Assembly (NCBI GenBank): GCA_036365455.1
Contig: JAWQUS010000032.1
Span: 12,222,001 to 12,286,000, forward strand
Origin: Macrosoma leucophasiata
Lineage: Eukaryota; Arthropoda; Insecta; Lepidoptera; Hedylidae
Reading direction: 5' to 3'
Length of the DNA stretch: 64,000 nucleotides
Shown: positions 1 to 11,900 of the stretch, piece by piece
How the letters are laid out: every line of letters starts with the position of its first letter
Numbering within the stretch: the stretch's first letter is position 1
Translations under genes and position numbers: made by a program
The notes under the pieces: model-generated
The model's input: the letters and a program-made list of their open reading frames with translations, nothing else
Databases searched by the model: none
Told to the model about the DNA's origin: nothing

Positions 1-79
1 AACACAAATATTTTATTTCAAATTGGTCTACAAAGACACTTTTGCATCGTCAGTTTACACAACAAGAATATTGTGATAG

Positions 80-420
80 TGGTGGTAGAGTCGCAGTGTA
101 GAGACTCGAGGGCGTAGGCACCACTGCATAACCTAATCCATCTGCCGCCAAATGGTAGTGTTCAGCACTATCATGCTCCGGTTAGATGGTAACTTATGTA
201 TGGCCCCGTAATAACTATCACAGAGACCTTAGTTTTGCATTTTCACCTGTGGTTTTTGTTTGAATATCTATAAGACCTCCCCCCAAAAAGAGAAGAGACT
301 CCTGCTCAGCAGTGGGACGTATAATGGGTTGCCATTATTATTATTTATCTATAAGCTGCAGTCATCACTTGTCATACATGTGAACTGCATGCTAGTAGGC
401 CTTTGTCACATAAAAAAATA
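80..420 (+). repeat. Family B SINE-like copy, interrupted
   Basis: Starts GGTGGTAGAGTCGCAGTG, contains GGCGTAGGCACCACTGCAT and AGTGTTCAGCACTATC, and ends CACATAAAAAAAT. It is interrupted by the insertion at 275-345. The same family recurs throughout the window. Confidence 0.75.
275..345 (+). mobile_element. 5'-truncated retroposon tail (family A) inserted in another SINE
   Basis: Only the last ~70 bp of family A (AGCAGTGGGACGTATAATGGG, TTA-type tail) is present. It is flanked by the perfect 10-bp duplication TATCTATAAG (265-274 and 346-355) and interrupts a family B copy that resumes at 356. This proves that family A moves by target-primed reverse transcription. Confidence 0.85.
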
Positions 421-1789
421 TAAATCATTTACCATAAATGGAAGTATTAATATAATACGATACTATGCCCAAAGGCCATTGTGGCTGTTGGTGGTCTTGA
501 GCAGCATTAACTATATCTACTGTGAGACGCCTCGTTTTGTTTGTGTCTGAGGATACAATTATAATATTAACAACAAATTATTTATTTATTCGGGTAAATC
601 ACAAGATAATATTAGGACTTATATTAGGACAAATTATTTTTGAAACGGTGTTTGTCGGGATGGAGCCGTAGTTCTTGGTGATGTTCCGCGGCGAAATAAT
701 TATTAAAATATCAAATGGTACAGGATAATTTTGAACGACTTTTTACCTAAATGGCCAAGGTAAGCAATATTCTTATTTGGATAAGCATTAATACTGATTA
801 GGAGTTTACTTTGCAAAAAAGTAATATTTTTATTTTAATATAAATAATTACAATGAAGAAGTAATATAGAAGAAATTGCATACCTATCGGACTGTAGGTA
901 CAATTTTTACAGACAGTATTATTTGAACTTGTTTAACCTAGACAAAACCTAACTAGTTTCGCCTAAAATCGGGTTTGGCCGGTAACAGTTAAACAGAAAA
1001 ATCTTTTTTTTACGGCCTCATCACAAATAGTGCAATTTACTCTATTATACAATACCTACTTAATTAGCTACAATGTTTTGTTTGTATAGACCTTCGGGAA
1101 TAACATTTCTGAATGATAGTGATAACTGTAGGTATCAAAATCTGTTGCGTGATTTGAAAGAAGAAAACTTAGACTTAGTTACTAGTACCACTAACACGTT
1201 CGTTTTCTTTAGACTGTGCTAGTACTCTGTGTGTCTGTACACAGAGTCAGAGAGCGACTTTGTATCTTTACGGTCCTTCAAGTCTTTTACGGGGTAGGCA
1301 GAGATTGTGGAGTACCATATATAACGGTCCTGACTCCTGACACACCACCCGACTTTGTTTTATATGTGATGATCATCACTCACGATTATAGTGATGTCAA
1401 TCAAATCTGCTACAGCATCTGCAATTTTTTCGTCAACCTCCCACGATGGGGTTTCTGTATATCCGATCATGCAATGTTTTTAATTGAATAAAATGCAAAC
1501 TAACTTTGACTTGTTTCTATCCGTTGGTCCATATTTTTAACATCAGGAATAATGAAAAGTATTAACGATAACATAAATGATGCATAATTACACAACGTTG
1601 GCATTTTTGGAAACCCAAACTGTTAATCGTTACTGACTGTATCGACACTGCAGGTATATTCACATAAATCACGCGTTATGTGGCGCAATACTGATGTGAA
1701 ATTTTATTACTTTTCCATTTTGTATAACACATGAAATAAGTTACTTTTTTTTTAAATAAAATAAAATACGCTTACACTCACAGCCCCAC

Positions 1790-2000
1790 AGTAGGTATAA
1801 ACCTGTGTCGTGGGTGCCGTTGTACACATTAAACACATACACAAACACCCAGACCCGAAACAAATATATGTAGGCCATACAAATATTTGTTCCGGTGCGG
1901 GGATCGAACCCGCGACCCTTCGAATCAAACGGTGGTTTCGCACCGCTGGACTAACCGGGTCGTCATTATGCGTAGTGTTGCGCTTTTTATGCATAGGTAT
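1790..2000 (-). repeat. tRNA-derived SINE
   Basis: On the minus strand 1876-1965 reads like a tRNA: CCGGTTAGTCCAGCGGTGCG (A-box region) and GGGTTCGATCCCCGC (B box). It lacks a tRNA-length boundary and continues into AT-rich SINE body with ACAC-rich sequence, so it is a SINE and not a tRNA gene. Confidence 0.6.
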
Positions 2001-2401
2001 AGGTAACGATGGTGGAAAACACCACGCCTGAGGCCTAAGTTGTTTTGCCTCAGTGAGAAGTAGTTAGGTAATTATGGGGCCAATTTCACCCCAATACGAA
2101 AGCGCTGAACACTAACATTTAGCGGCATATACATTAAACGACGTGGTAGTGTCTAATTGCCTTCGCAATTTAGCGGCACTCGCCATATACCTACATTAAA
2201 CAACGTGGTAGTTAGTGTCTAATTGCCTTCGGACTCAAGCTCCGACACAGGATCACAAAATAAAATTTATTTTGTGACGGGATCTCGACCACCAGTAAAA
2301 AATAATATTCATCAATATTCGAGTTCGAATCAGGCGTGTATATACTCGTCGTTTTAATTATTTATTTCAGGCAACAAAAATAAGACTATAAGTAAAAGAA
2401 G

Positions 2402-2768
2402 CGCGCATGGCCTGGCGGCTGGTGTAGATCGTAAGCGCTCTGCTCCGTTATGCACTACGGGCGCGGTCGGGTAGTGTGATGGGTGACCGCTAGTGGCAAA
2501 TTAAATGCGCGTTTCCGTGCTTCGGAGGGCACGTTAAGCCGTCGGTCCCGGTTGCTATCGATAGATAGCAGTCGTTAAACCTTTTCGGAGGCCTTATGGG
2601 CGGTTTGAAAAACATCCGACAGCGGGTTGGCCACTAACCCACCCACCTCCACCAATCTGCATTGGAGCAGCGTGGTGGAGTAAGCTCCAGGCCTCCTCCC
2701 AAAAAGGAGAGAGACTCGTGCCCAGCAGTGGGACGTATAATGGGTTGCCATTATATTTATTATTTATT
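2402..2768 (+). mobile_element. Near-complete family A retroposon
   Basis: Begins CGCGCATGGCCTGGCGGCTGG and ends CCATTATATTTATTATT after the CAGCAGTGGGACGTATAAT motif. It is the best sense-strand copy in the window at about 365 bp. It has no coding capacity. Confidence 0.75.
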
Positions 2769-2966
2769 AAGTAAAAAAAAAGGGCCATATAACATTATCG
2801 TAACCATAGGCGTAGCTTAGGGGGAGGTGTATGGGGTTCAAAGTTCAAACCCCTCCAGGTAAAATATTTTTTGGGCTGGATAACTAGCCCAGCATGTGTT
2901 CGTAACAATAATAAAATATTTTAACCAATCGGAAAGCTCCAAGTAGTTTTGACATGCATGAATCAA

Positions 2967-2985
2967 CCAATCACGATAACCCACG
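2967..2985 (+). promoter_or_regulatory. Exact ER-stress response element (CCAAT-N9-CCACG)
   Basis: CCAAT at 2967-2971, nine bases, then CCACG at 2981-2985: an exact match to the vertebrate ERSE bound by NF-Y plus ATF6/XBP1. It lies about 450 bp upstream of the ATG of an ER chaperone gene, in the same orientation. The match is seen directly. Function in an insect is inference, because the defined insect UPR sites are shorter ACGTG-type elements. Confidence 0.5.
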
Positions 2986-3437
2986 GTTTCTTTTTAAACG
3001 TTTGTTGCACAAAATAGGTAAATACTGTAGAAACATATTACATGTAATTGATTTTATTGTTCCCGCTTTTATTTTATTAGAAAATATACTAGGTATTTTT
3101 TAAGGCAGGTAAGGTAATACCTACATAGTTTGCATTAATCTAAAAAATATACTCAATAAAAGGGGAAATAAAATTGATGTTTTTCATTTATGTAATCGAA
3201 AAAATATATAAAAGAAAACAATCCTTCAATTGCGCGCCGCCACCTGCCGGCCGGTACCGGCTTGACAACTGACATGTGTCAAAATCTGTAAATAAAAACG
3301 TCAACCTCGGCAAAAAAATCGAAGAAGTGAAAACAGTGCCGAAGAGTTTTGCAGTGAATTAAATTAAATTAACGCGAAAAGTACTATCAGATTGCAATCA
3401 TTGGTGACTTTTTAGAATTGCCTCTCAATAAACGAGG

Positions 3438-4755
3438 ATGCAATCATCAATTATTTGTTTTGTGTTTACTGCCTTCATTTATTCAGTGTTCGCTGGAAGT
3501 GGATCCGTCGATTTAGATGAGTATTCATTTGATAAAGTTATAAGTAAATTTGAAGCGGCGTTAGTTAAATTCGATGTGGCATTTCCATATGGTGATAAAC
3601 ACGATGAGTTCGTGGCACTAGCGAAAGATACAAAGGACGTGGACGACCTTTTGCTCGCCGAAGTCGGTGTTAAGGATTATGGGGAAAAAGATAATGAAGA
3701 ACTAGCGAAGAAGTATGGAGCCACTAAGGATAACTTCCCAATCGTAAAGCTTTTTGTCAAGGGCAAATCTGAACCTATAGATTTCGATGAATCCAAAGGT
3801 TTCAACGGCGACGAATTGAGGCGCTTCATTCGCGAAAAAACTGGACTTTACTTAAGTTTACCGGGCTGCGTAGCTGAACTAGATAAACTTGCGTCGAAAT
3901 TCCTGAAGGCGAAAAAGGACAATAGAAACAATGTGCTGAAGGAGGCTGAAGAGAGACTTGGAAAGATTTCAAATAAGGTACATAGCTCATATCTCTATTA
4001 ATATTTTTGCTGCATGCACCATTTTTGTAACCTATTCCTATCATCACTTTTAGCGTGCACTTAATTTAATTGTGATAATATTTTTTTTAGAAACGTAACT
4101 TCACGCCTTTTGTATATGCATGCATACATGCAAACACCCATGATTCGCCGGTTACGTTTTGGCCCATGTAACAGGTGGCAAGCCTGTTGACATCTCCGGG
4201 CACAATACCAAACTTTGAGGTACTGGGAAATTTCCAGAAAATGGAAAAATCGAACCAAACCAATAGAACAATAGAACCAAAGATAAAGGACTTTACTCCT
4301 TTATCTCTGATAACCCCCTACCTGGGAATCGAACCCAGGACCTAAGGGTAGTAGTAGTGGCCTGCTACCAATAGGCTACCGAGGCAGTTAAAGTATTTTT
4401 TTTAGAGTTTTATAAATATTTATTAGATCACACATTTATAATTGAATGGCATATCATTTTCAAAATTATACACTTCCCATCCTATCAAGTTTCTAAACAA
4501 TATGTATATCTATAACCAATCTAATATATATTTTGTGTATTTCAGAATGCTGCTTCTGGAAAGATCTACAAAACAATAATGGAGAAGATTCTGGAAAAGG
4601 GTGACGAATTTATTGAAACTGAAAACAATAGAGTAAAGAAATTGCTTAGCGGGAAACTCTCGGATGAAAAGAAGAAAGAATTGGGTATAAGAATAAATAT
4701 TCTACAAACGTTCCTACTTAATAGCAAACAAAAGAATATCAAAGATGAACTGTGA
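3438..4755 (+). CDS. ERp29: ERp29/Windbeutel-type ER chaperone, two exons, 249 aa
   Basis: Exons 3438-3977 and 4546-4755 join in phase 0 (donor AAG|GTACAT, acceptor TTCAG) to give 249 residues, the usual size of ERp29/Windbeutel. Residues 1-19 form a hydrophobic signal peptide. About residues 24-130 are a thioredoxin-like fold with the family signatures KFDVAFPYG and VGVKDYGEKDNEELA. The C-terminal half is the helical ERp29 D domain, ending in KDEL, so the protein is an ER-lumen resident that helps secretory cargo fold and leave the ER. No CXXC pair is present: the segment before VDLD reads GSGS, where Drosophila Windbeutel as I recall has two cysteines, so a redox role is unlikely. The ATG follows a GC-rich leader and is the first in frame. 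The intron carries a tRNA-like SINE. Family call is firm; the symbol is by homology. Confidence 0.95.
4300..4385 (-). repeat. tRNA-like SINE fragment in ERp29 intron
   Basis: The minus strand shows TAGCCTATTGGTAGCAGGCC (A-box-like) and CTGGGTTCGATTCCCAGG, a good T-arm with B box. The anticodon arm is expanded by a GTA-rich stretch, so it is not a functional tRNA. Confidence 0.55.
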
Positions 4756-4769
4756 TTTTCTTATGCAAA

Positions 4770-4775
4770 AATAAA
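4770..4775 (+). terminator. Polyadenylation signal AATAAA of the ERp29 gene
   Basis: AATAAA begins 15 bases after the TGA stop. A second AATAAA-containing stretch lies further downstream near 4893, so a longer 3' UTR is possible. Confidence 0.5.
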
Positions 4776-7281
4776 TTTGAAATGATGTATACCTACTTTA
4801 TAGATTTAATATTGTGATAAGTTAAATTCACTTGCATTTATTACTATTACATATATTTAAACAACCAATACATTATGTATTACATTTCTAGAAAATAAAT
4901 AGATGGTGTGAAATCCACCAAATGAATAATAACTTTCAAGTGAAAACAATTTTCATGTTTTCATAAATATTATTGTTACTTTCAAATTACCTCGTTAAGT
5001 AAGTGAAAAACACTTACTTAACACAACATTTTTTTATGATGAAATATATTTCTATGATCTGAATCTGAAAGATGGCCAATAATTGATATTACTACTTTGT
5101 ACCACCTCATTTATCTACCTGCCACTATATTATGGTGGCTCACATATTCTGAGGTAGTAATGTACAGCCCATAGTTTCAAGCACAGACACAAAACAGCAT
5201 AATATAACATATGCTTTACAAGTGGTAATCAGCATGCACATAGAAACTTTGAGTTTTATGGGTGTGTAGATTTTGTTTACCATCAATGTGAACTGTATGC
5301 TGTATGCCTGTTTGCCATTTTCACAATATAAAAAATGTTTTGAATGTGTATTTTAGGCTCAATTTGTTTTAAACACAATCTCATTCTAAATGAGACAAAG
5401 AATAGTAATAATTATGAATATTTTAAGACATAGGCACTAAGTAGATGTAGTTTTAGAATGAAACTTCACATTCCATTTTATTGATTTAGTGTAATATTTG
5501 TACCACAATTTTTACCGTTCACTGCCAATAAAACTGCTTTATTTCATATTTTGCAACAGTGAACTGCATCTGTGTAGTTTTTATTTGCTGGAACACTGAT
5601 TATGTGACTAAACACTTTATAATTTTGTAATACTTATCTGTTTTTCTGTTTCTTGTATGGGCGAAATGCAATTAGAGTGTGAAACTATATTTAATCTGTT
5701 TTATTTCATATTATTAGAACAGTATCCATCCAATCTCGACATATGGATTTTATTGACACTACCGATTGCTAAAACCTGCTTGCAGTTAGAATAGTCCCGA
5801 TAGTTTTGATAATTAACTGTAGAAGCATACATTACAGTACTATTTTCGCCAGTCAATTACAACAGCTCAGTGCATATCGAAAAATAGATTGTTCGAATAC
5901 GATGTTCGGCTCGTCAGGAGCTCCCGAGTTCGATTTTCAAGAATGGTATTTCGTATTGGAGTCTGCTTAGAATCCTAATTTCTTAATTTCTGGCAATGTA
6001 TTAGGTTGTAATTTTAGTTTACTTGTCATTGAATCCCTTTTGAAGTCTTGCTCTGACATAGACCGCGTGCATTGGTTACAGCAACGGCAAATCGAAAGCG
6101 AAGAGCGGAACGATTCAATCGCGATACAATGACAATTACGTTAGCAGAATTGATATATTCCCAGTTGCCGCGGCGATTGCCACCGGAGGCAAATGAGACA
6201 AAATTTTTCCCAGTTGCCACCGGAAGCAACTGGGAAGTGGGCCCTGTAAATATAAACGTTTTTAGTGTATAATCTATGATATAAACACAACTTCACACTT
6301 GTATTCCCAAATAGGTAGGTAGATATAATAAATAGAGAAATTAAATACCTAGTTACATGATTTCAATTTTCTAAAGTACCTATGCACCATCAGAGATATG
6401 TTTAGTAGATCACGTCGGTGCCTGTATATGTGTGGCGATAAAATCTAATTTGCAATGGTTTTGCATCACCGGAAACTTGTTCGATGGTATCTTCATGCCA
6501 GGTACTAACGGAGTAGCCGTAGAGCGCCATTTTCTGAAATCATTCCTCTATTTCACGGGCTCTCGGTAGTAATAAAATAAAAGCATGTTTTATTTGCAAA
6601 ATATGTCTATTTCTATTTAAAAAAAAATTAAAACCAAAAGGTTGTATGGCGCATAAATGGGTCTGTTGAAAATATATTTATCCAACATACCCATTTATAT
6701 CATCCTGTACACAAGAACATTCAAACATTTCATGATCAACATAGGTGTAACATTTCAAAAGCAGATGAAGGACCAATCCTCATGTTAGCATACCTCCCAC
6801 GTTATTTAAACGCGAATTACACTTTGTAAAGAGCAAGTGCGATTAATATATATATAGTAATAAGAGTATTTTTATGACAAGTGTTGGATGTATTCGTAAA
6901 AGATCATTTAATTTTAAAATCGCGCCTGTTTACACACTCGCAGTACTAATTTATGTAACATTGATCACTTTAAAAAATGTAATTCAGACATTACAGAGAT
7001 AACGGAAGTAATGTTCCAACTAAATTGTAGTTCCATTTTCTAAAAAACACGTTACACCAGCAAATAATATCTCTTTCTTTATGTGCAGATAAACGAAGCG
7101 CTGAGCACTATTTTCATGTACATGTTCGCTACTTTAATTCTGGTATCTAATCCTCAGGCAGCTAGGTATACATTTTACATTCAATACTAAACAATTTTAC
7201 TGAATTATTATGTGAGGCTTGCCTGAGTTAGGTACTACAACTACTGATGCAGGCAGAGAGAAGTAATTCAAGTTTCCAAAG
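4776..7281. other. AT-rich intergenic region without recognisable genes
   Basis: Between ERp29 and the MITE at 7282. Fragments of family B (5153-5335) and of the LINE 3' end (near 6490) are visible. A stretch at 6075-6250 with repeated CCCAGTTGCC motifs is not explained. No conserved protein was found in any frame. Confidence 0.6.
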
Positions 7282-7619
7282 GGGCCGTTCAAGTATTACG
7301 TAAGCAGATTTATTACAATTCTTAACCCCCCCCCATCCCCCTTGTCAGCAAAAGTAAGCAAAGCTCTTACCCCCTCCCCCATGCTTACGTAAACATTTTT
7401 CAATTATTGATTTTTTTATTTTTTGTAATATTATAATTATAATTTTAAAAATAAGAAAATAGATTTAGGATAGAGTTTAGATTTTACTGATGTAATAAGT
7501 AAATAGCTACCGATGACGTAATCATAATCTAGACTCCCCTACCCCCCATGTCATCCAAAATAAGCAGAGCAAAGACCCCCCCGCCCCCTCATAGTGCTCA
7601 CGTAATACTTGAACGGCCC
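7282..7619. mobile_element. MITE with long terminal inverted repeats
   Basis: GGGCCGTTCAAGTATTACGT at the left end is the exact reverse complement of the right end; AAAG flanks both sides. The interior has two C-runs. A related C-rich element occurs at about 25840-25930. Confidence 0.85.
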
Positions 7620-8383
7620 AAAGGGCCTTTTTGATACGATGAATCGCATATTGTTATAATTTGTCTTAATTATTTATCATCTTTGAACCTCTATTTTATA
7701 CAAGCCATTTTTTTACGGAATAAAGTAAAAAAGTACAATCATCAGTATTTTAAACTTTTGGAACTGATTCGTATTTTGCTGAATAGCTACAGGTAGAAAG
7801 ACTGCATTATTAACTAAAAGGCATGCAAAATTATATTTGTCTGTTGTCTTGACTAGACAGCGAACTTTCCAATCCATCCTTGTATCGACATTAAGGCCAC
7901 AAAAAAAAACAAACAAATATAGCTTTTATTTCGACCAATCAAAGTACTACCTGATCTCTCTTATCCTACATATTTATATTATGTTGTAAAGAACTTTCAA
8001 ACTTCTTGCATTAGAGCACCCCAGCAATAATAATTAATCGTTAAATTTAAAACTACTAAACTTAAAACTAACAACAAGACATCTGCTCTAGAAAAAATTA
8101 AGAAATTAAAATGATCACATAAAGAATAATACTCATTAAGGTAAGATAGATTTGAACTACATCAAGTCGATTTACAAATGCGTTTTTATTTTTGGAACAT
8201 TTTTTTTAGATATATCCAACCCTTATTTTCTACAGGAATCAATGTAGTTCATATCAGTATTACATAAAGTTGTTGACATAATAATATATGAATTGTATCT
8301 ACCATAATCATATATTATAGTTTAATATGTTGATAGCGTTGGGCAGACTAAGACTAAATCCGAAAATGCGTAATGGTTAAACG

Positions 8384-8526
8384 GGCGTATTCTCGGTGGT
8401 AATCAATTTGAAAGTCTCTTTGCAGTACATTGCTGGTTTCCTAAAATGATCGTTATTGTCACATCAAAACAGCAATGTACCACGAAGTAACTTTCAAATT
8501 GATAACCACCGAGTACATAATACGCC
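8384..8526. mobile_element. Hairpin MITE
   Basis: The arms GCGTATTCTCGGTGGT plus AATCAATTTGAAAGT and their inverted partners at 8489-8524 fold over about 35 bp, with a further paired CAGCAATGTAC/GTACATTGCTG inside. Confidence 0.7.
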
Positions 8527-8929
8527 GTCTGATGCTCAATCATACATTATTACATCAATATTATACATAGGTAATTCTAATGGCTAAAATGCGAAACAAA
8601 CACAATTAATTGTAAAAATGATATGTAATGTAATACTAGTAAAATTAAATGCATGAACCTTAAAATTACTAACACTTAGTTGAGATTTTTCAAATCAAAT
8701 CCAAATATCACCAATGTTCAGTGTAACCTACGTTTACATTATAACGGTGACCCAAACCGGTCTACCACTAGCCACTAACCTAGTGTGGGAAATAATTATA
8801 TTAAAATAACAAGCTAGTCTTGTCTTCAGCATTCCATATAAAAAGAACACATCAAAGAACAATACCTATTGTCTTATAAAATAGGTGTTACATTACTATT
8901 GGTGTTGATTTATACAAAATTACGATTTT

Positions 8930-11900
8930 TTACTCAGTATTTTCACTTTCCACTTTGAGGTCTTTAAGTTTTAGAACAACACCATCTGATTCTTTGTCTT
9001 CAGAAATTTCCTTTTTTCCTTCGTCATCAGTTCTGTCTATGCTCTTAGGTTCCGGTGTGTCTGTGTCCTCACTTCTAGTGATACTACTTTCGTCATCCGA
9101 TGATTGATCCTGTGTGTACAAGCTACATTTTGTTCGGACTATTTCTTGTGCCTCTGCAAATTTACTTTTCCACAATTCGGCATCTGAAATTAATTATGCG
9201 AAAAATAATTTGACACGTCAATTAATAGACGGTAAGTGTTAGTGGCTAGTGGCTCAGCCAAAGTATCTGTTTTTAGGGTTCCATAGTCTACATAGCATAC
9301 ATTTCATGTCGCACTTACGGCGCGCAAACATGGACTTACAGTAACATACCTACCTAGTTAAAAACAAAATCAGAACCATGAAAAGAACTATGGAACGAAG
9401 AATACGACAGACAAAAAGAGACAAATTCCGACATTCAGTGATCAGACAGAAAACCTGTCTAAACATCTCATCTGCATAATCAGCGAAATGGACCAGTTGA
9501 ACGTCTTGTCGGAGCGCAGTGGATGTTCATTTGAATATCTGATGTAATGAAATGGTTGACGGACACTTTGAGAGTCCTATTGTCAAAAAATTAACTCACT
9601 TTGCATTTCTAAATTTAAAAGACATCGGCTCCTGTCTGCTTATCTAATCTGCGTAACCAGCGAAGACAGACCAGTTGAACGCCTTGTTGGAACTGCAGTG
9701 GATGTTCATTCAGACGCGATAAAATGGTTGGCTCACACTTCGAGCATCTTTTTATTGATAATAAATAGTAGGTAAGTTAAAACTCACTTTGTGCATTTCC
9801 AAATTTAATAGCGAGCAACTCTTGTCTGCACAGCTCATCTGCGTAATCAGCAAAGACGGACCAGTTGAAAGCCTTATCGGAACCGCAGTGGACATTCATC
9901 CGAATATCGGGCGTGATGAAATGGTTGGCGCACACTTTGAGCGTCTTGTCGCGCCGCATCACCACCCTCACCGTGTTGTTTATTATGTGACGCAACAACT
10001 TAATGTCACCAGTACCGCGCTCCTGAAACGTCAATTATTTGTCAATATTTCATAATGATGTCAAAGATTATGACGTCGAAACGAAATGATCCCACCGGCC
10101 ACTAGCGGAGTGAACTTTTCAGAAAAGTGCAGTACCGTATTACGCACAACACTATTGTTAACAACATCTCTGTAGAAGACTTTTTTTCGGCTGAAATGAT
10201 GATGATGAAAGAAGACTTTCCTGGTAATAGAGTTCCCATAAAAAGAAACAACCCTACAATTTTTAATTTATTTTTTAAACTTTTAAGTTTATTTTTAGAA
10301 ACATTGTGTTCTAGTAGATTTGCTCCATACGATACTAAATCCCTCAGGCCACCAGAAAAATATGACAATTGATTTCTTATTGTTCTTGGACCCTATCGGG
10401 TCCATTGAGGCTTCAGGGAGTAAGGAATTTTCAATTAACGCAATGCGATAGATGTATTGAGGTATCCCGAGAATCCCATTCCATTGAGAACTGGAACCTG
10501 GATTCCTGAACTTGAAAATAGTGTGTCCATGCATCACTTCAATTCCCTTGATTTGACAGTTAATTTATTAAAGTTTACATTCATATTATATTCTACAGAA
10601 TTATTATTTTATTGTATAAACCGGAATGAATCAAAATGGGTCTATTACTAAATTATCTCCATAGGAACATAAGAGTGTCCATACATCACTTCAAAGCAGT
10701 AACACCTATTGGACTTAAATGTCTTTGCCTTTGGCGGCGTCGTGTGGCGGGTTGCTCACTTCCCTCTAAAATGGTCGAGGAGGGCAATGGCTGTCACATG
10801 CGTCATACTCGTGAACGGGTGCTGTTGGTGGGGACTGGTCTGTTCTGATTTGCAGGGACTACATCACATTTAGTAAATAGCAGTTTATTTGCATCTATGC
10901 TATGGATGTTGACATTATTTGATTTTTCACGATAATCTATCTGTACTAGATTTAAGCTCTCATTTAAAAGAGCTCTTACTGAGTTTGTTGGGTAGCGGAG
11001 TTCTTCTCAGTAGTGACTGCACTTAGAACTCTGCTAAGTGAATAACATTGATCTTGACGAATAAGTTTTTCTTTTTCTTCATTTATTATCATTGAAGGAA
11101 ATGAAAATTTTTTTGATTATTATGTTTTAACCAAATAGTATAAATTTTAATTTTTATAATAATAAAATATTTTCTATTTCTATTTCTAACTAATTCTTTT
11201 TTTATTTGTTTGTAATGGGCAGAAGCTTGACATGACAGAAATCTTTAGAAAGAATTACAGGAAGGTGATGAATTTATGACTTATCTCAATAGTATCATTT
11301 TGTGTGTTTTACAGTGATGGAATAGTAACAGTATCATATTTATGTGCAATTCACAATAATAATCTCACATCTCCGACTCAATCAGTAGTGATGCGATATG
11401 GTCCCATAGACAGGACAATGTATGGTGTTTGTGCTCTCTCCTCCAAAATGACTCAGCAATTTTTAATGTATTTTTTTGAAGTCACCCTTCTGTTGGCATT
11501 ATTGGAAAAAATTAAGAGTAGGGTTTTCTACCCGGGTACCCGGACCCAGGTATACCCGGGTATATGAATATTTTAGTACTTGGGTATTTTTCACTGCCAG
11601 ATCCGGGTACCCGGACATCCACTTTGATTAGAGAATTCATCAAAATCCTCGGAAAATTACTAGTAGTAACGTCTAAAAAATAATACTTATTAGCCAAAGT
11701 GCACACAAACAATAAAAATAGGTAAATCAAAAGAAGGCGTAGAGTTTTTTTAGAATAATGCAAAAACATTGAGGTTAGATTTGGTTATGTATGACGTACT
11801 TGTTTACGTTGCTGTTTTCTTTTTGTTTCATTAGATTTTGATTAGAAAGTTTTATTTTCATTGGTATTGAAATTAATTATAAGGTAATTTCCATTATTTT

